Source: Alloyangia pacifica (GTDB lineage Bacteria; Pseudomonadota; Alphaproteobacteria; Rhodobacterales; Rhodobacteraceae). Taken from it: 64,000 bases of DNA. The stretch lies in assembly GCF_020524285.1 (NCBI RefSeq), contig NZ_JAIVKX010000003.1:409195-473194 (forward strand), written 5' to 3'. Shown here piece by piece: positions 43,725 through 52,699 of this stretch. The position numbers were made by a program, and so were the translations under genes. The notes beneath the pieces were generated by a model. That model was not told the origin of the DNA. It saw only the letters and a list, made by a program, of their open reading frames with translations, and searched no databases. How positions within the stretch are numbered: position 1 is the stretch's first letter; each line of letters opens with the position of its first letter.

Positions 43725-43861
43725 GGCTTATTAGCCAGGGGCTCCCTCCCTGTGCTGACGGGAGTTTGGGAGCAAAGTTTTGGCGAGGTCAAGCCGGTGC
43801 GACGCGAAAAAGGCAAGCAAATGCCCAGATCTTACGCAAGGATCCCTGAAGAGGATTCAGA

Positions 43862-44575
43862 TTAGGCAGCTTGGCAGAGGGCAAAAAAGCGGTGGGCGTG
43901 AAGGAAGGCCTCACGTTTGATTTCAGCCGCTTCCCGCGCTTCCTCGTCTTCGCCCCAGAGCTCTTCCTGAAAGGTCTCGTCGAGCCGCGACAGCGCCCAG
44001 AGTTCCTTGGCGTCATGCTCGCGCCCGGTCGCCGCGAAGCCGAGGACCAGGGAACCGGTGAGCGCCACGAGATCGTGGAAGGCCGCCAGTTCGAACGGGC
44101 TGAAGGCATGGGTCCGCTCGGCAAGCAGGCGCAGCGGCGCCACGGGCTGGGAGGCGTGCATGATCCCGGTGCGCGGCTCCAGCCGGGCGCCCATTTCGCG
44201 CGCCGCCCAGTCGAGCAGCGGATCCCAGCGCTCGGCCTGCCGCGCGACCAGTTCCGCCGGGCTGTCGGCACGGTAGCACAGCAGATCGCTGTCGCCGTAT
44301 TCGGCCAGCATCTCGGCCACCTCGGGGTGCTGCGGCGCGACCTTGTCGATGGCGCTGTTGGCGGTCCGGGTGAAGGGCATGGTGCGCGGGTCGATCTTCT
44401 CGTCCTGCGCGCGCCATTCCTCGGCCATGGCTTCCGCGATGGCCCGGGTCGGCACCACCAGCGGCGCCTTGCCCGGGGTGCGCAGCGGGCGCCCGTCGAG
44501 ATGTACGATGAAACCGCCTTCGGCCTCTTCGACCGTGGCGTCCTTGTAGAAGCGGCGGGGGGCCCATTCGCTCAT
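43862..44575 (-). CDS. ATP12 family chaperone protein
   Basis: A 237-residue protein homologous to the mitochondrial ATP12 chaperone that protects the F1 alpha subunit before assembly. Motifs are 'RRFYKDATVEEAEGGFIVHLDGRPLRTPGK' split near the N-terminus, 'DSDLLCYRAD' (about 105-114) and 'WDPLLDWAAR'. It overlaps the HAD phosphatase gene by 4 bases, an order conserved in Rhodobacteraceae together with the RluA-type enzyme. The frame is open upstream, but ATG 44575 begins the family sequence. Confidence 0.93.
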   Translation of the reverse strand: MSEWAPRRFYKDATVEEAEGGFIVHLDGRPLRTPGKAPLVVPTRAIAEAMAEEWRAQDEKIDPRTMPFTRTANSAIDKVAPQHPEVAEMLAEYGDSDLLCYRADSPAELVARQAERWDPLLDWAAREMGARLEPRTGIMHASQPVAPLRLLAERTHAFSPFELAAFHDLVALTGSLVLGFAATGREHDAKELWALSRLDETFQEELWGEDEEAREAAEIKREAFLHAHRFFALCQAA

Positions 44576-45249
44576 GCGGCTTGGCTCCAGAGTTGCTCCA
44601 GCAGCGCCGGAAGCGCGCGGATGTCGTCGATGATTGTGCGCGCGGAGGCAAGCCGCGCGCGGTCGTGATAGCCCCAGCTGACGCCGATCCCGTGGACCCC
44701 GGCAGAGGCGGCCATATCCATGTCGAAGCTCGTGTCGCCCAGCATCACCGCCTGATGCGGCTCGACGCCGGCCTCGGCCAGCGCCGCCTGGATCATTGCC
44801 GGATGCGGCTTCGAGGGGTGATCGTCGGCGCACTGCTGGGTGACGAAGAGCCGGCGGATGCCATGTCCGTCGACCAGCCGGTCGAGCCCGCGGCGCGATT
44901 TGCCGGTGGCAATGCCGAGCAGCCATTCGGGCCGCGCGTGCAGCGCATCCAGCACCTCGCGGACGTTGGGGTAGAGCGGCGAGCTGGCCTCTGTGCCATT
45001 GGCGCTGCGCAGGCGCATGTAGCTCTGCTTGTAGCCCTCGACCATCGCCTCGATCGTCGCGGCATCCACGCCCGGTGCGAGCCGCGCCACCGCCAGCGGC
45101 AGCGACAGGCCGACGATGCCGAGGATCTCCTCGCGGCTCGGAGCCTCCATGCCGACCTCGGCAAAGGCCCCGCGCATCGAGGCGAGAATATCCGCCTGGC
45201 TGTCGACCAGCGTGCCGTCGACGTCAAAGATGATCAGCTTGAGGTCCAT
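44572..45249 (-). CDS. HAD-IA family hydrolase (phosphoglycolate-phosphatase-like)
   Basis: A 225-residue HAD phosphatase. Motif I 'IFDVDGTLVDS' has Asp9 and Asp11, motif II is 'IATGKSRRG', motif III the Lys in 'HPSKPHPAM', and motif IV 'MLGDTSFDMDMA'. The helical cap fits the Gph type; substrate is not certain. It sits between the RluA-type gene (4-base gap) and the ATP12 gene. Confidence 0.92.
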   Translation of the reverse strand: MDLKLIIFDVDGTLVDSQADILASMRGAFAEVGMEAPSREEILGIVGLSLPLAVARLAPGVDAATIEAMVEGYKQSYMRLRSANGTEASSPLYPNVREVLDALHARPEWLLGIATGKSRRGLDRLVDGHGIRRLFVTQQCADDHPSKPHPAMIQAALAEAGVEPHQAVMLGDTSFDMDMAASAGVHGIGVSWGYHDRARLASARTIIDDIRALPALLEQLWSQAA

Positions 45250-45253
45250 GGTC

Positions 45254-46306
45254 TCAGTGCAGCTCTTCGAAGGGATCGTCCGCGGCGAGATCCTCGGTCC
45301 AGCCGAAGGTCTCCCAGCTTTGCGCCATGTGCTCGGGCAGCGGCGCGGTGACGGTGACCGGCTTCTTGGTCGCCGGGTGCAGGAAGGTCATCGACCGCGC
45401 GTGCAGGTGCAGCTTTTTCGAGATGATGCCGCCGAGCTGTGCGCCCCAGCCGTCGCCGAGGTTCTCCTGCCCCGAGCCGCCGTACTTGCCGTCGCCGATG
45501 ATCGGATGGCCGATCTCGGCCATATGCACGCGAAGCTGGTGGGTGCGGCCGGTGATCGGCTCCATCGCCACCCAGCTCGCCCGGCCCGCGACGCGGTAGA
45601 GCGTGGCGTAGAGCGTGTGGGCGCGCTTGGCACCGGGGGTGCTGTCGATCTCGCGCGGGTGGATGGCGCGCATCTTTTCGCCCTCTCCCGACTTGCCGTG
45701 GCCGCCGGCCTTGACCAGCCCGTACTTGATCTCACCGAGGTAGGGCGTCGGCACACCGGCGACCAGCGCCCAGTAGATCTTGCGGGTTTCCTTGTGGCGG
45801 ATCGCGGCGGTGAGGCCCTGCGCCATCTCGCGGGTGCGCGCCAGCAGCAGCACCCCCGAGGTGTCCTTGTCGAGCCGGTGCACGAGACGCGGCTTCTCGT
45901 CGTAGCCGAATTTCAGCGCCTCCGACAGCATGTCAACGTGGCGGGTCTGCTTGGAGCCGCCCTGCGTCGGCATGCCCGGCGGCTTGTTGAGGGCGATGAT
46001 GTGATCGTCCTTCCACAGCACGCAGGACTGGATCAGCTTGGTGTCGGCATCCGAGATCTTCGACTTCGGCTGCGCCGCGACCTTGGCCATTTCCTCAGGC
46101 TCGGGCAGCGGCGGAACGCGCACCTGGTTGCCCACGGCAAGGCGGGTCGAGGCCTTCACCCGGCCGCCATCGACGCGAATCTCGCCCTTGCGGCACATCT
46201 TCTCGATGCGCCCCTGCGGGACGTGCGGGAAATGGCGTTTCATCCAGCGGTCGAGACGCTGATCGCCGTCGCCCGGCCCCACGGTGACTGTCTGAACGCG
46301 GCTCAT
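45254..46306 (-). CDS. RluA family pseudouridine synthase
   Basis: A 350-residue protein with an N-terminal S4 domain ('RIEKMCRKGEIRVDGGRV', about 33-50) and a catalytic domain with Asp in 'HRLDKDTSGVLLLA'. This architecture is that of RluC/RluD-type 23S rRNA enzymes; RluC (955/2504/2580) is the more likely by the 'ALNKPPGMPTQGG' pattern but not proven. It overlaps crcB by 4 bases. Confidence 0.92.
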   Translation of the reverse strand: MSRVQTVTVGPGDGDQRLDRWMKRHFPHVPQGRIEKMCRKGEIRVDGGRVKASTRLAVGNQVRVPPLPEPEEMAKVAAQPKSKISDADTKLIQSCVLWKDDHIIALNKPPGMPTQGGSKQTRHVDMLSEALKFGYDEKPRLVHRLDKDTSGVLLLARTREMAQGLTAAIRHKETRKIYWALVAGVPTPYLGEIKYGLVKAGGHGKSGEGEKMRAIHPREIDSTPGAKRAHTLYATLYRVAGRASWVAMEPITGRTHQLRVHMAEIGHPIIGDGKYGGSGQENLGDGWGAQLGGIISKKLHLHARSMTFLHPATKKPVTVTAPLPEHMAQSWETFGWTEDLAADDPFEELH

Positions 46307-46677
46307 GCAAAGAAACTCCGAGTGACCAGCAGCCCCGCGAAGAGCGCCGCCAGCGAGACGGCCACCGAGACCGCCACGTAAAGGCCCGCCTGCGCGACGT
46401 CGCCGCGCTCGTAGAGCGTGGCGAAATCCAGCGAGAAGGCCGAGAAGGTTGTGAAACCGCCGAGCACGCCGGTCATCAGGAACGGCGCGAAGCGGTTGGA
46501 GGTATTGGCAAGGATCACCACGATGGCGCCCATGACAAAGGAGCCGAGGATGTTCACCGTCAGCGTGCCCCAGGGGAATCCCTTGCCCAGCAGCCGCGCC
46601 ATGGCGAGGCCGGTCAGATAGCGCCCGCTGGCGCCGAGCGCTCCGCCGAGCGCGACCTGTAAAACCGTGAGGATCAT
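46303..46677 (-). CDS. crcB: Fluoride channel FluC/CrcB
   Basis: A 124-residue four-helix dual-topology channel that exports fluoride. 'GGALGASGRYL' at the N-terminus, 'WGTLTVNILGSF' with the conserved Asn, and 'GVLGGFTTFSAFS' with the conserved Phe/Thr/Ser of the pore are all present. No fluoride riboswitch is recognised upstream. First gene of the crcB-rluA-HAD-ATP12 run. Confidence 0.96.
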   Translation of the reverse strand: MILTVLQVALGGALGASGRYLTGLAMARLLGKGFPWGTLTVNILGSFVMGAIVVILANTSNRFAPFLMTGVLGGFTTFSAFSLDFATLYERGDVAQAGLYVAVSVAVSLAALFAGLLVTRSFFA

Positions 46678-46792
46678 CCGCGGGACATGTGCGAGGGGGG
46701 GCGGAATGTCAAGATTTTCGGGGGTTCGGAGCCACGGCGGGCGTGCAAGCCCGTCATGCCCTAAGGTCAGGCGAGCGGCAGGCGGCGCGCCT

Positions 46793-46854
46793 TGGGGGCT
46801 CTGCCCCCGTCCGCGAAGGCGGACTCCCCCGGGATATTTGCCCCTAGAAGAAGA
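46793..46854. repeat. REP-like intergenic repeat, copy 1
   Basis: The sequence TTGGGGGCTCTGCCCCCG followed by a GTCCGC/GCGGAC hairpin, CTCCCCCGGGATATTTG and an A/G-rich end touches the rarA stop. Elements of this form are recalled from many Rhodobacteraceae genomes between genes. A diverged second copy is at 50628-50689. The two hairpins could act as a terminator for rarA. Confidence 0.6.
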
Positions 46855-48174
46855 TCAGCCGTTCCGATCGCGGCGCAGCTTCGCGAAATACTCGAGGCGC
46901 TTCTTCAGGTCGCGCTCGAAGCCGCGCTCGACCGGGGTGTAGTAGCTGTCGCGGCCGATCTCCTCGGGAAAGTAGTCCTGGCCGGAAAACCCGTCCTCGG
47001 CGTCGTGGTCATAGGCGTAGCCGCTGCCGTAGCCCTGCTCCTTCATCAGCTTGGTCGGGGCGTTGAGGATGTGCCTGGGCGGGCTGAGCGAGCCGGTCTT
47101 CTTCGCCGCGGCGCGCGCGGCCTTGTAGGCGACGTAGGTGGCGTTCGATTTCGGTGCCAGCGCGAGGTAGACCAGCGCCTGCGCCAGCGCCAGCTCGCCC
47201 TCGGGGGAGCCGAGTCGCTCGTAGGTCTGCCAGGCCTGCAGGCAGATCGCCTGCGCCTGCGGATCGGCAAGGCCGATGTCCTCGACCGACATGCGGGTGA
47301 TGCGCCGGGCGAGGAAGCGCGGGTCTTCCCCGGCCTCGAGCATCCGGGCGAACCAGTAGAGCGTCGCGTCGGGATCCGAGCCGCGCACCGATTTGTGCAG
47401 CGCCGAGATCAGGTTGTAGTGGCCGTCGCCGGATTTGTCGTATTGCGCCGCGCGGCGCATCAGCCGGGTCGAGAGCGCCTCGGTCGAGAGCGCGCCTTCG
47501 ACGCGCCAGGCCATGATCTGTTCGATCAAGTTGAGCAGCGCCCGGCCGTCGCCGTCGGCCATTTCCAGCAGCGCGGTGCGGGCGGCGCCGTCCAGCGGCA
47601 GGCTCCGGCCGAGTTCGTGCTCGGCGCGCTGCGCGAGACCCTCGAGATCGTCGCGAGAGAGGCGCTCCAGCACCAGCACCTGCGCCCGCGACAGCAGCGC
47701 CGCGTTGAGCTCGAAGCTGGGATTCTCGGTGGTGGCGCCGACGAGGAGGATCGTCCCGTCCTCCATATGCGGCAGGAAGCCGTCCTGCTGGGCCTTGTTG
47801 AAGCGGTGGATCTCGTCGACGAAGAGCAAGGTGCCCTGGCCGTTGCGGTGGCGGATCTTCGCGGCCTCGAAGACCTTCCGCAGCTCGGGCACGCCGGTGA
47901 AGATGGCGCTGATCTGCACGAAGTGCAGGTCCGTCGCATCCGCAAGAAGCCGCGCGATGGTGGTCTTGCCGACCCCGGGCGGCCCCCAGAAGATCAGGCT
48001 CGACAGCGCCCCCGAGGCGAGCATCACCCCGAGCGGCGCCTCGGGGCCGAGCACCTGCTGCTGACCGATCACCTCGCCGAGCGCCTTCGGGCGCAGCCGG
48101 TCCGCCAGCGGGCGGGGGCCGCTCCGCTCGGGTTCGGGGCTGCGGCCCGCGGGATCGTCGAAGAGATCGGCCAC
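46855..48174 (-). CDS. rarA: Replication-associated recombination protein A (AAA+ ATPase)
   Basis: A 439-residue AAA+ protein of the RarA/MgsA/WRNIP1 family acting at stalled replication forks. Walker A 'GPPGVGKTT', Walker B 'LLFVDEIHRFNKAQQD', sensor 1 'GATTENPSF' and a C-terminal tetramerisation domain with 'RRITRMSVEDIGLADPQA' are present. It starts 11 bases after the Deg protease stop, so the two are co-transcribed. Confidence 0.96.
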   Translation of the reverse strand: MADLFDDPAGRSPEPERSGPRPLADRLRPKALGEVIGQQQVLGPEAPLGVMLASGALSSLIFWGPPGVGKTTIARLLADATDLHFVQISAIFTGVPELRKVFEAAKIRHRNGQGTLLFVDEIHRFNKAQQDGFLPHMEDGTILLVGATTENPSFELNAALLSRAQVLVLERLSRDDLEGLAQRAEHELGRSLPLDGAARTALLEMADGDGRALLNLIEQIMAWRVEGALSTEALSTRLMRRAAQYDKSGDGHYNLISALHKSVRGSDPDATLYWFARMLEAGEDPRFLARRITRMSVEDIGLADPQAQAICLQAWQTYERLGSPEGELALAQALVYLALAPKSNATYVAYKAARAAAKKTGSLSPPRHILNAPTKLMKEQGYGSGYAYDHDAEDGFSGQDYFPEEIGRDSYYTPVERGFERDLKKRLEYFAKLRRDRNG

Positions 48175-48185
48175 GCCTACGCCCC

Positions 48186-49574
48186 TCAGACCCGGAACCG
48201 CAGGGAGATGCGACCGTTGCCGCGCTGTGCGTCGATCTGGATGCGCGGCGCGGCGCTCTTCAGCAGATCGTCAACATCGCCCGGCAATTCGATGTCCTGG
48301 CCATTGACCGCGCGCAGCAGGTCGCCCCGCTGCAGGCCGATCCGCGCGCCCCAGGGGCCGGGGTCGACCACCACCACGCCCTCGCCACCCGCCAGCGGCA
48401 GGCCGAGCTCGGTCTGCACCGCCGGGTTGAGCCGCGCCAGCGTCAGCCCCGGCAACACGGCGCGCTCGTCCAGCGTGACGCGTTGCTGCGGCGGATCGTC
48501 GGGGGCGGCGATCATCGCGACCTTGGCCTGCCGCTGCGCGCCGTCGTGCAGGTAGGTGATCTGCGCCTCGTGACCGAGCCCGGTGACCGACATGCGGTAG
48601 AGCATCTCGGCAGGCGTGTTCACCCCCTGCCCGTCCACCGCCAGCACCACGTCGCCGACGTCGAGCCCGGCCTGCGCGAAGGGGCTGGCCTCGTGCAGTT
48701 GCGAGACCAGCACGCCGCCGGGCAGCCCCATGCCGAGGCTTTCCGAGAGATCGGCGTCGACGCTCTGCCCGGTCATCCCGGCCCAGGGGCGCTCGAAGGA
48801 GGTCTTGCCCGCCTCGGCCTGCTCGACGAACTGGCGCACCAGCGCCGAGGGGATGGCGAAACCGATGCCGTTGGAGCCGCCGGACCGGGTGAGGATCGAG
48901 GTGTTCACGCCAATGAGCTGGCCCTTCACGTCGATCAGCGCGCCCCCCGAATTGCCCGGGTTGATCGGCGCGTCGGTCTGGATGAAGTAGCCGCGGGCAT
49001 TGCCGGTGGCCGTGCCCGAGCGCGCCAGCCCCGAGACGATGCCCGAGCTGACGGTCTGGCCGACACCGAAGGGATTGCCGATCGCCAGCGCCAGCTCGCC
49101 CACCTCGACCGTGTCGCTGTCGCGCAGCGGCAGGAAGGGCATGTCCTGCGCGCCGTCGAGCTTGAGGATGGCGAGGTCCGCCTCCTCGTCGGCCAGCAGC
49201 ACCTCGGCGTCGTATTCGGCGCCATTGTTGAGCACCACGCGGATGTCGGTGGCCTGGCCGACCACGTGGTAGTTCGACACCACGATGCCGTCCTCGGACA
49301 GGATCACCCCGGAGCCGAGCGAGTTCTGCACCCGCGGGCGGCCCCGGAAGTCCTGGAAGAGATTGCCGAAGAGCGGATCGCCGGCAAAGGGGCTGCGGGC
49401 TTCGACCACGCGGCTGGCGTAGATGTTCACCACGGCGGGCGTCGCCTGTTTCACCAAGGGCACGAAGGAGAGGGAGATTTCCGCCTGGCTCTGCGGCACC
49501 TGCGTCTCGGCAAGGGCCGGGACTGCGGTGAGCGTGAGGGCAAGGGCGGGCACGATCAGGATGTTTCGGAGCAT
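48186..49574 (-). CDS. Deg/HtrA family periplasmic serine protease
   Basis: A 462-residue trypsin-like protease with two PDZ domains. The signal peptide ends near residue 22. The catalytic triad is His103 ('SNYHVVG'), Asp133 ('EADLAIL') and Ser209 ('GNSGGAL'). PDZ1 lies at about 255-350; PDZ2 at about 370-460 is shorter. It degrades or refolds damaged envelope proteins. The ATG at 49574 starts the signal peptide; the frame is open upstream. Confidence 0.94.
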   Translation of the reverse strand: MLRNILIVPALALTLTAVPALAETQVPQSQAEISLSFVPLVKQATPAVVNIYASRVVEARSPFAGDPLFGNLFQDFRGRPRVQNSLGSGVILSEDGIVVSNYHVVGQATDIRVVLNNGAEYDAEVLLADEEADLAILKLDGAQDMPFLPLRDSDTVEVGELALAIGNPFGVGQTVSSGIVSGLARSGTATGNARGYFIQTDAPINPGNSGGALIDVKGQLIGVNTSILTRSGGSNGIGFAIPSALVRQFVEQAEAGKTSFERPWAGMTGQSVDADLSESLGMGLPGGVLVSQLHEASPFAQAGLDVGDVVLAVDGQGVNTPAEMLYRMSVTGLGHEAQITYLHDGAQRQAKVAMIAAPDDPPQQRVTLDERAVLPGLTLARLNPAVQTELGLPLAGGEGVVVVDPGPWGARIGLQRGDLLRAVNGQDIELPGDVDDLLKSAAPRIQIDAQRGNGRISLRFRV

Positions 49575-49752
49575 TATGCGGTCCTCCAGTACCTTTCGAT
49601 ATGTCGGGGCAATCCCGCGATTGCAAGTCACGCCCCGGTGCGCTCCGCGTGCGCTTTTCGTGCACTGTGCCCTGCCCCGCCTTCCCGCGGAGGCTGGAAA
49701 AGCCGCGCACTCCATGCCAGAAGCCGCCGCGTCAGACATTGGAGTGCTCCTC

Positions 49753-50619
49753 ATGCAGATCGTCTCGCTCATCGCCCGCCCCGGCACCCTGGATACCGCG
49801 CTGGTCGAGAGCCTGCGCAATGCCTTAGGCGGCGGTCCGGTCACCGTGCTCTCGGACGGCGAGGCGGCGGAATTCCCGGTCGAGGCGGTGCCCGGCAACT
49901 TCGAGGAGGTGCGCGCCTCGCTCGCTCAGCAGGCCGATCTGAACGTTCTGCCCGCCGAAGGGCGCCGCAAGAAGATGCTGCTGGCGGACATGGACAGCAC
50001 GATGATCCAGCAGGAATGCATCGACGAGCTGGCGGAGGAAGCCGGGGTCGGCGCGCATGTGAAGGAGATCACGGCCCGCGCGATGAACGGCGAGCTCGAT
50101 TTCGAAGGCGCGTTGACCGAGCGCGTGGCGCTGCTCAAGGGTCTTCCGGAGAGCGTCATCGGCAAGGTGCTCGAGACCCGCATCACGCTGATGCCCGGCG
50201 GCCCGGAGCTGGTCGCGACGATGAAGGCGAACGGCGCCTATGCCGCGCTGGTGTCGGGCGGTTTCACCGCCTTCACCGCGCGTGTCGCCGAGAAGATCGG
50301 GTTCGACGAGAACCGCGCCAACACGCTGCTGACGGAAGACGGCAAGCTGACCGGCGTGCCGGCGCGGCCGATCCTCGGGCGCGAGGCCAAGGTGCAGGCG
50401 CTGGAGGAGATCACCGCCCGGCTCGGCATCCTCGAGGACGACGTGCTGGCGGTGGGCGACGGGGCGAACGATCTGGGCATGCTCGGCCGCGCCGGCTTCG
50501 GCGTGGCGCTGCATGCCAAACCCTCGGTGCAGGCGGAATGCGCGCTGCGGGTGAACCTCGGGGATCTCACGGCGCTGCTGTTCCTGCAGGGCTACGCGCG
50601 CAGCGAGTTCGCGGGCTGA
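49753..50619 (+). CDS. serB: Phosphoserine phosphatase
   Basis: A 288-residue HAD phosphatase for the last step of serine synthesis. 'LLADMDSTMIQQE' carries Asp79 and Asp81; 'LVSGGFTAFTARVA' and 'AVGDGANDLGML' are motifs II and IV. An N-terminal domain of ~70 residues precedes the catalytic part. The frame is open far upstream, but ATG 49753 begins the family sequence after the divergent protease promoter. Confidence 0.95.
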   Translation: MQIVSLIARPGTLDTALVESLRNALGGGPVTVLSDGEAAEFPVEAVPGNFEEVRASLAQQADLNVLPAEGRRKKMLLADMDSTMIQQECIDELAEEAGVGAHVKEITARAMNGELDFEGALTERVALLKGLPESVIGKVLETRITLMPGGPELVATMKANGAYAALVSGGFTAFTARVAEKIGFDENRANTLLTEDGKLTGVPARPILGREAKVQALEEITARLGILEDDVLAVGDGANDLGMLGRAGFGVALHAKPSVQAECALRVNLGDLTALLFLQGYARSEFAG

Positions 50620-50627
50620 GAGGCGCG

Positions 50628-50689
50628 AGGGGGCGCTGCCCTCGTCATCTGCGGCGACTCCTCCGGGAGAGTTTCATCTAGACGAAGGG
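50628..50689. repeat. REP-like intergenic repeat, copy 2 (diverged)
   Basis: GAGGGGGCGCTGCCCTCG, GACTCCTCCGGGAGAGTTT and TAGACGAAGGGG follow in the same order and spacing as the parts of the copy at 46793-46854, with several substitutions. It starts 8 bases after the serB stop, so it also lies at a 3' end, but in the opposite orientation relative to the gene. Confidence 0.5.
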
Positions 50690-50731
50690 GCGCGCGTCCA
50701 GACAATGGGGCGCGCGCGACGCCCGCTCCCC

Positions 50732-51757
50732 TCAGGCCGCGAAGAGCGTGTCGAGCGGGCGAATCTCGCCGGTGACCAGACCGTCGAAGTTGCTCACCTC
50801 GGGGTTGAGGAAGCGGTGCACGTCGGGATGCGCCGGGTCCGCGGCACCAAGCCGCACCAGCAGCGAGGCCATGACGCATTCCGCCGCGCGGGTCGCCCCG
50901 TCAATAATCTTCACCGCCACGCCGAGGCCGCGCTGCGGCAGGATGGCGACGAAATAGCCCTCGGCCCCGGTCTTGATCGCGATCGGCTCGAGCGCGGCGC
51001 GCATCAGCAGCGTGCAGGCGCGGCCCTCGCCGGCGACGAGATCGGGATAGTCGTACATGGCCTCGACCAGCTGCGCGCCGGCACGGCTGAGCGCGTCGTG
51101 GCGCTGGTGCGCCCCGGCGAACCAGGCCATCGCCCGCGCCATGCCGTGCATGGTGGTCGCGAGGTTGGGGGCGGAGCAGCCGTCAATGCCATAGCAGGGG
51201 CTGACCTCGCCGGTCACGGTCTCGAAGGCGTCGCGGACCGCGACCTGCACCGGGTGCTCCGGCAGCACGTAGTCCGGACCGGCGCCGAGGTACTGGCTCA
51301 GCGTCAGGAATCCCGCGTGCTTGCCCGAGCAGTTGTTGTGCACACGGCACGGGCTCCGGCCCTCGCGGATCATCTCGAGTTTCAGCGCCTTGTCGCGGCT
51401 CGGCTGCGGGCCGCAGCGCAGGTCGTCGTCGGACAGCTCGAGGTCGGCCAGCCAGGCCTCGACCGCGCCGACGTGCATCGGTGCGCCCTGGTGCGAGGCG
51501 CAGGCCAGCGCCAGTTGCGGCGGGGTCAGGTGCCAGGCCTCGGCGGCGCCCGAGGCGACGAGCGGCAGGGCCTGGATCATCTTCGACGAGGAGCGCGGGT
51601 AGACCACCGCCTGCGGGTCACCCCAGGCCTCGACGATGGCGCCGGAGGTGTCGCAGATCACCGCGTGCCCGAGGTGCAGGCTCTCGGCGAGCGGGCCGCG
51701 GCGGACCTCCACCAGGGGCACGGCGGCGGTAAAGCTATCTTGGCGAGCCTGAAGCAT
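50732..51757 (-). CDS. Asparaginase (Rhizobium etli AnsA-type)
   Basis: A 341-residue protein of the thermolabile asparaginase II family first known from Rhizobium etli, unrelated to E. coli asparaginases. Diagnostic segments are 'YPRSSSKMIQALPL' (about 53-66, with the Ser-Ser-Lys catalytic region), 'CASHQGAPMHV', 'HNNCSGKHAGFL' (about 139-150) and 'YGIDGCSAPN'. It hydrolyses asparagine to aspartate and ammonia and would fit asparagine uptake by Bzt. No signal peptide. Confidence 0.92.
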   Translation of the reverse strand: MLQARQDSFTAAVPLVEVRRGPLAESLHLGHAVICDTSGAIVEAWGDPQAVVYPRSSSKMIQALPLVASGAAEAWHLTPPQLALACASHQGAPMHVGAVEAWLADLELSDDDLRCGPQPSRDKALKLEMIREGRSPCRVHNNCSGKHAGFLTLSQYLGAGPDYVLPEHPVQVAVRDAFETVTGEVSPCYGIDGCSAPNLATTMHGMARAMAWFAGAHQRHDALSRAGAQLVEAMYDYPDLVAGEGRACTLLMRAALEPIAIKTGAEGYFVAILPQRGLGVAVKIIDGATRAAECVMASLLVRLGAADPAHPDVHRFLNPEVSNFDGLVTGEIRPLDTLFAA

Positions 51758-51950
51758 CGGGGCGGGTCCTCACAAACGAGCGATATTCTGCCATCGGGGC
51801 TTTCTCGCCCCGCGGGTTTCGGTCTATTGTCCCGCCGTCGAGCATGAATGGTCGCGCTGGTCAAGAGACCGACAGATCTCCGCAACGGAGCTGTCGAGGT
51901 CGCGGCGCAGACCGGGCAACAAGAAGCAAGCACGGCTGGAGGCTGCAGGT

Positions 51951-52478
51951 ATGAAGTCAATTCTCGGTGGGGTTCTGGGCGCGGCGCTTGCGCTGAGCGC
52001 GTCGGGTGCGCTCGCGCAAGAAGAAAGCACCAACCGGGTGAACGCGATCACCGACTGGTCGGTCTTCGAGGGCAGCAGCCCGCGCGAGTGCTGGGCGGTG
52101 ACCACCTACAAGGAAAGCGTCAACACCAAGGACGGGCGCGTGGTGTCGGTCCGCCGCGGCGACATCCTGCTGATGGTGTTCTACCGCCCCGAAGCCAACG
52201 TCATGGGCCAGGTGGCCTTTACCGGCGGCTATCCCTTCGCCAGCGGCTCCACCGTGGGCGTCGACATCTCGGGCGAGACCTTCGAGCTCTACACCGAGGG
52301 GGAATGGGCCTGGCCGGCGACGCCGCAGGACGACGCCAAGATCATCGCCGCGATGAAGCGCGGCGCCGACGCCGTTCTGACCGCCGGCTCGAGCCGCGGC
52401 ACGAAGACCAAGGACACTTTCTCGCTGCTCGGCTTCACCGCCGCGGTGGAAGACGCCGAGAAGCGCTGCGGCGGCTGA
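51951..52478 (+). CDS. IalB-family (invasion-associated locus B) exported protein
   Basis: A 175-residue exported protein with a 22-residue signal peptide ending 'SGALAQ'. The mature part has 'TDWSVFEGSSPRECWAVT', 'GYPFASGSTV' and a C-terminal Cys in 'EKRCGG'; the two Cys probably form a disulfide. This is the short form of the IalB family common in Rhodobacteraceae; in Bartonella IalB aids erythrocyte entry, but a free-living role is unknown. Followed by a hairpin terminator. Confidence 0.82.
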   Translation: MKSILGGVLGAALALSASGALAQEESTNRVNAITDWSVFEGSSPRECWAVTTYKESVNTKDGRVVSVRRGDILLMVFYRPEANVMGQVAFTGGYPFASGSTVGVDISGETFELYTEGEWAWPATPQDDAKIIAAMKRGADAVLTAGSSRGTKTKDTFSLLGFTAAVEDAEKRCGG

Positions 52479-52508
52479 TCCCCTGACGGTGAGGTCCGGG
52501 GAAGGATG

Positions 52509-52529
52509 AAGGGCGGGCGCTCCGCCCTT
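52509..52529 (+). terminator. Terminator after the IalB-family gene
   Basis: AAGGGCGG (52509-52516) and CCGCCCTT (52522-52529) enclose a 5-base loop, followed by TCGTCTTT, 30 bases after the stop. Confidence 0.75.
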
Positions 52530-52699
52530 TCGTCTTTCCGAAAAGACGCGAAGAAAACGTCGCGAGCCGTGCATATCGGTTGAAATTCGCCCGGCCATCC
52601 ACAGATGAGCTGCAGCAAGGGGACGCGCCCGCGCGTTCCCTTTGACTTATTGCGGCCGAATCCTGTATGGAGTGGCCTTCTTTTTCCGAGGATGACGTG

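Noticed and set aside
46678..46792. Possible fluoride riboswitch upstream of crcB
   Set aside because: I looked for the GGCGATGGxG start and pseudoknot pairing and found nothing convincing.
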